A stretch of DNA of 14,114 bases from Candidatus Bathyarchaeota archaeon. GTDB lineage: Archaea; Thermoproteota; Bathyarchaeia; Bathyarchaeales; Bathyarchaeaceae. Shown in pieces: positions 12,589 to 14,114 of this stretch (position 1 is its first letter; each line of letters begins with the position of its first letter). Made by a program: the position numbers and the translations under genes. The notes under the pieces are model-generated. The model did no database searches, had not been told where the DNA came from, and saw nothing but the letters and a program-made list of their open reading frames with translations. The stretch is taken from positions 1-14,114 of the forward strand of contig JAOUPL010000026.1 in the NCBI GenBank assembly GCA_029879825.1. Direction: 5' to 3'.

Positions 12589-12731
12589 TGGCACCCCTAG
12601 TGGCCGTCCGCGTAACTCTGTACAATCATATGTCATCCAATTCTTCGTCGTCATTCGGCCGCGAAATGAATCTGCAAACGATCAAAGATAAATCTATCTG
12701 TTTCGAACTTAGTAAAGTTAATAACCTTTAA
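12588..12731 (+). CDS. Possible 47-aa ORF coupled to rlmE
   Basis: The rlmE stop overlaps this ATG in the classical TGATG arrangement, and 47 codons follow before TAA. The product begins MAPLVAVRVTLYNHMSSN and ends ELSKVNNL; it has a serine run and no domain I recognise. It fills most of the gap to the DUF4152 gene, but a likely TATA box for that gene (12717-12726) lies inside its end, which weakens the case. It could be chance. Confidence 0.2.
   Translation: MAPLVAVRVTLYNHMSSNSSSSFGREMNLQTIKDKSICFELSKVNNL
12717..12726 (+). promoter_or_regulatory. Putative TATA box for the DUF4152 gene
   Basis: GTTAATAACC lies about 60 bases before the TTG start, predicting a leader of about 34 bases. The neighbouring CCTTTAATGG is an alternative. 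Confidence 0.35.
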
Positions 12732-12780
12732 TGGGGTAGGAATGAATCTTTGAAAACTATGCTAATATGGTGAAGGTATC

Positions 12781-13473
12781 TTGAGAGTGGTTGCAGCGGA
12801 TTCAGGTGCCGCTATTTTGAATGACCGCTTTGAACCCTTGGAGATTGTAGCTGCGGTTGCTACTTTAGTAGAGCCTCCTTATAGAGAGGCTAGCCTTTGC
12901 CTAGCTGAACCCATCTTCGCCAGCGTGGAGAAAGGATACCTTTTGGTAGTTCATGAACTCGAGCTTTGTCAGAAACTTTTGAAAGAGGCGAAGGCAGATG
13001 TGGTCCATCTGGACGTGTCGTTGGGCGGCATAAGCATAGAAGAACTTTCTGTGGTCGGAATCTCTAAGTTGAGAGTTTCCAGCAAGGCCAGGGGACAGGT
13101 TTTAAAGATTCTGCCAAAAATAAGAAAGATCGCTGCAGACATCAAGCGTGTTTACGGGATTGAAGTTTTAGCCCTCGGAAAAGAAAGCGTCCCAGTAAGA
13201 GTGGCTGAACTAACCTCAGGCGCTCACGCCATTCTATATTCTATGGAAAAAGCAGTCAAAGAAAACACTAAGCTGAGGCTTGGGCTCCCAGTGAAGTGCC
13301 AACCGAAATTCCTTGACGACGGTGTGGCGTTGGAGTCTTTGATACCGGCGGAACAGGATGTTGTAGGTTATGCTAAAGACGATAAGGGAATTTTACGGAA
13401 AGTTCAAACCTCAGAGATGCTTAATCCTTGCGCACGAGGCTTCAGATTGTTAGAAATAACTCCTAGCCTTTGA
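12781..13473 (+). CDS. DUF4152 conserved archaeal protein
   Basis: 230 residues of a family I recognise as archaeal DUF4152, function unknown to me. Conserved-looking blocks are MRVVAADSGAAILNDRFEPL, VEPPYREASLCLAEPIF, VVHELELCQKLLKE, ADVVHLDVSLGGISIEELS, ILPKIRKIAADIKRVYGI and ESVPVRVAELTSGAHAILYS. D7 at the end of the first strand, E59 or E61 in a helix and D78 after another strand are spaced as in RNase H-like folds; this is only a suggestion. The start is TTG 12781 with GGTGAAGG about four bases upstream. It converges on nadC, with nine bases between the stops. Confidence 0.85.
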   Translation: MRVVAADSGAAILNDRFEPLEIVAAVATLVEPPYREASLCLAEPIFASVEKGYLLVVHELELCQKLLKEAKADVVHLDVSLGGISIEELSVVGISKLRVSSKARGQVLKILPKIRKIAADIKRVYGIEVLALGKESVPVRVAELTSGAHAILYSMEKAVKENTKLRLGLPVKCQPKFLDDGVALESLIPAEQDVVGYAKDDKGILRKVQTSEMLNPCARGFRLLEITPSL

Positions 13474-13482
13474 CTTTGATTT

Positions 13483-14114
13483 CTAAACTTTTTTCGTTCT
13501 GCTTTTCCTCACTTTTACCACTTCAAGGCTCATGTCAAGGGCCTTTACGCTGTCGGTTATTTCTCCCAAACTAAGGACGTCGACTCCTGTAGCGGCAAAT
13601 TTAAGGACGTTTTGCTCGTTTATTCCGCCGCTTGCTTCAATCAGAACCTTGCTTCGAAGCCCTTCCCTATCAAGCAACATCATTGTATTCTTTATTTGTT
13701 GAGGAGAAAAATTGTCAAGCATAACTATGTCAGCTCCTGCCTTAGCAGCCTCCAACGCCTCCCCTCCCGTAGAAACCTCAATTTCAATCTTCTTTGAAAA
13801 AGAAACAGCCTCTCTAACCCTTTTCACAGCCTCACCAACATCTCCAACAACAATCAGATGATTGTCTTTTACAATAATGAGGTCGTCTAAATGAAGACGG
13901 TGAGTGTCGCCTCCACCGAGCATTACAGCTCTTTTATCAAAATACAAGAGACCGGGGGCCACTTTTCGGGTGCAAGCTATTCGAGTTTTATAACCAGCAC
14001 TGCGAACCTTCTCAATTAGTCGGCTAGTTGCGGTGGCTATGCCGCTCATCCTCGTGAGAAGGTTTAGAAGAGTCCGTTCAATCGAAAGCAGCGTCCTAGC
14101 GTCTCCAACTATCT
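13483..14114 (-). CDS. nadC: Nicotinate-nucleotide pyrophosphorylase (QPRTase), 5' part cut off
   Basis: Converts quinolinate and PRPP to nicotinate mononucleotide, CO2 and PPi in de novo NAD synthesis. The frame runs off the right edge, so about 70-80 N-terminal residues are missing. Visible QPRTase motifs are GDARTLLSIERTLLNLL at the edge, LTRMSGIATATS, TRKVAPGLLYFDKRAVMLGGG, HRLHLDDLIIVKDNHL, EIEVSTGGEALEA, ADIVMLDNFSPQQI, LIEASGGINEQN and VDVLSLGEIT. The internal ATG at 14049 is within the conserved domain, not the start. No defect is seen in the visible part. Confidence 0.96.
   Translation of the reverse strand, partial: IVGDARTLLSIERTLLNLLTRMSGIATATSRLIEKVRSAGYKTRIACTRKVAPGLLYFDKRAVMLGGGDTHRLHLDDLIIVKDNHLIVVGDVGEAVKRVREAVSFSKKIEIEVSTGGEALEAAKAGADIVMLDNFSPQQIKNTMMLLDREGLRSKVLIEASGGINEQNVLKFAATGVDVLSLGEITDSVKALDMSLEVVKVRKSRTKKV

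Noticed and set aside
1..14114. CRISPR array, transposon or toxin-antitoxin module.
   Set aside because: No regularly spaced repeats, transposase gene or paired small genes with such motifs were seen; the GC palindromes are irregularly spaced and lack spacer structure.

Overview
The window comes from an archaeon. It encodes a TATA-binding protein, the archaeal/eukaryal-type ribosomal proteins eS30, eS17 and eS1 (S3Ae), the KEOPS subunits Kae1, Bud32 and Pcc1, an archaeal RecJ-type DHH nuclease, and a small winged-helix/Fe-S-cysteine protein of the RNA polymerase III RPC34/RPC39 type. Together with DUF4152 and DUF2095 proteins this best fits a TACK-type lineage such as Bathyarchaeia; the lineage is an inference from gene content, not from a marker-gene tree. 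Many genes start with TTG behind good Shine-Dalgarno sequences, and TATA-like boxes sit about 35-60 bases upstream of several starts.

Left part (1-4100) is loosely packed: eS30 with an RGG-type tail, a convergent Zn-ribbon-like membrane protein, a 47-residue YHS-domain protein that ordinary size cut-offs would miss, and an OB-fold protein with an AT-hook diverging from tbp. After tbp and rps17e comes a 700-base stretch without a recognisable gene. Three exact copies and one variant of a GC-alternating palindrome, a diverged direct repeat of the rps17e 3' end, an inverted repeat and a possible small transcription unit lie in these gaps.

Middle and right part (4200-11370) is a compact minus-strand block, read kae1 - bud32 - XTP/dITP pyrophosphatase - rps15 - recJ-like - pcc1 - serS - rps3ae - nucleotidyltransferase, followed after a gap by a DUF2095 gene. 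It joins tRNA t6A modification (KEOPS), nucleotide-pool cleaning, ribosome assembly, serine charging and DNA/RNA nuclease activity. Internal TATA boxes before rps15, serS and rps3ae suggest several transcripts.

Right end (11550-14114): an RPC34-like transcription factor and the rRNA 2'-O-methyltransferase rlmE form a tight plus-strand pair, followed by a possible 47-codon coupled ORF and a DUF4152 gene. A convergent nadC is cut by the window edge. No CRISPR array, transposase gene, tRNA or rRNA was found. The genes are mostly conserved; the unexplained material is mainly in the left-hand gaps.
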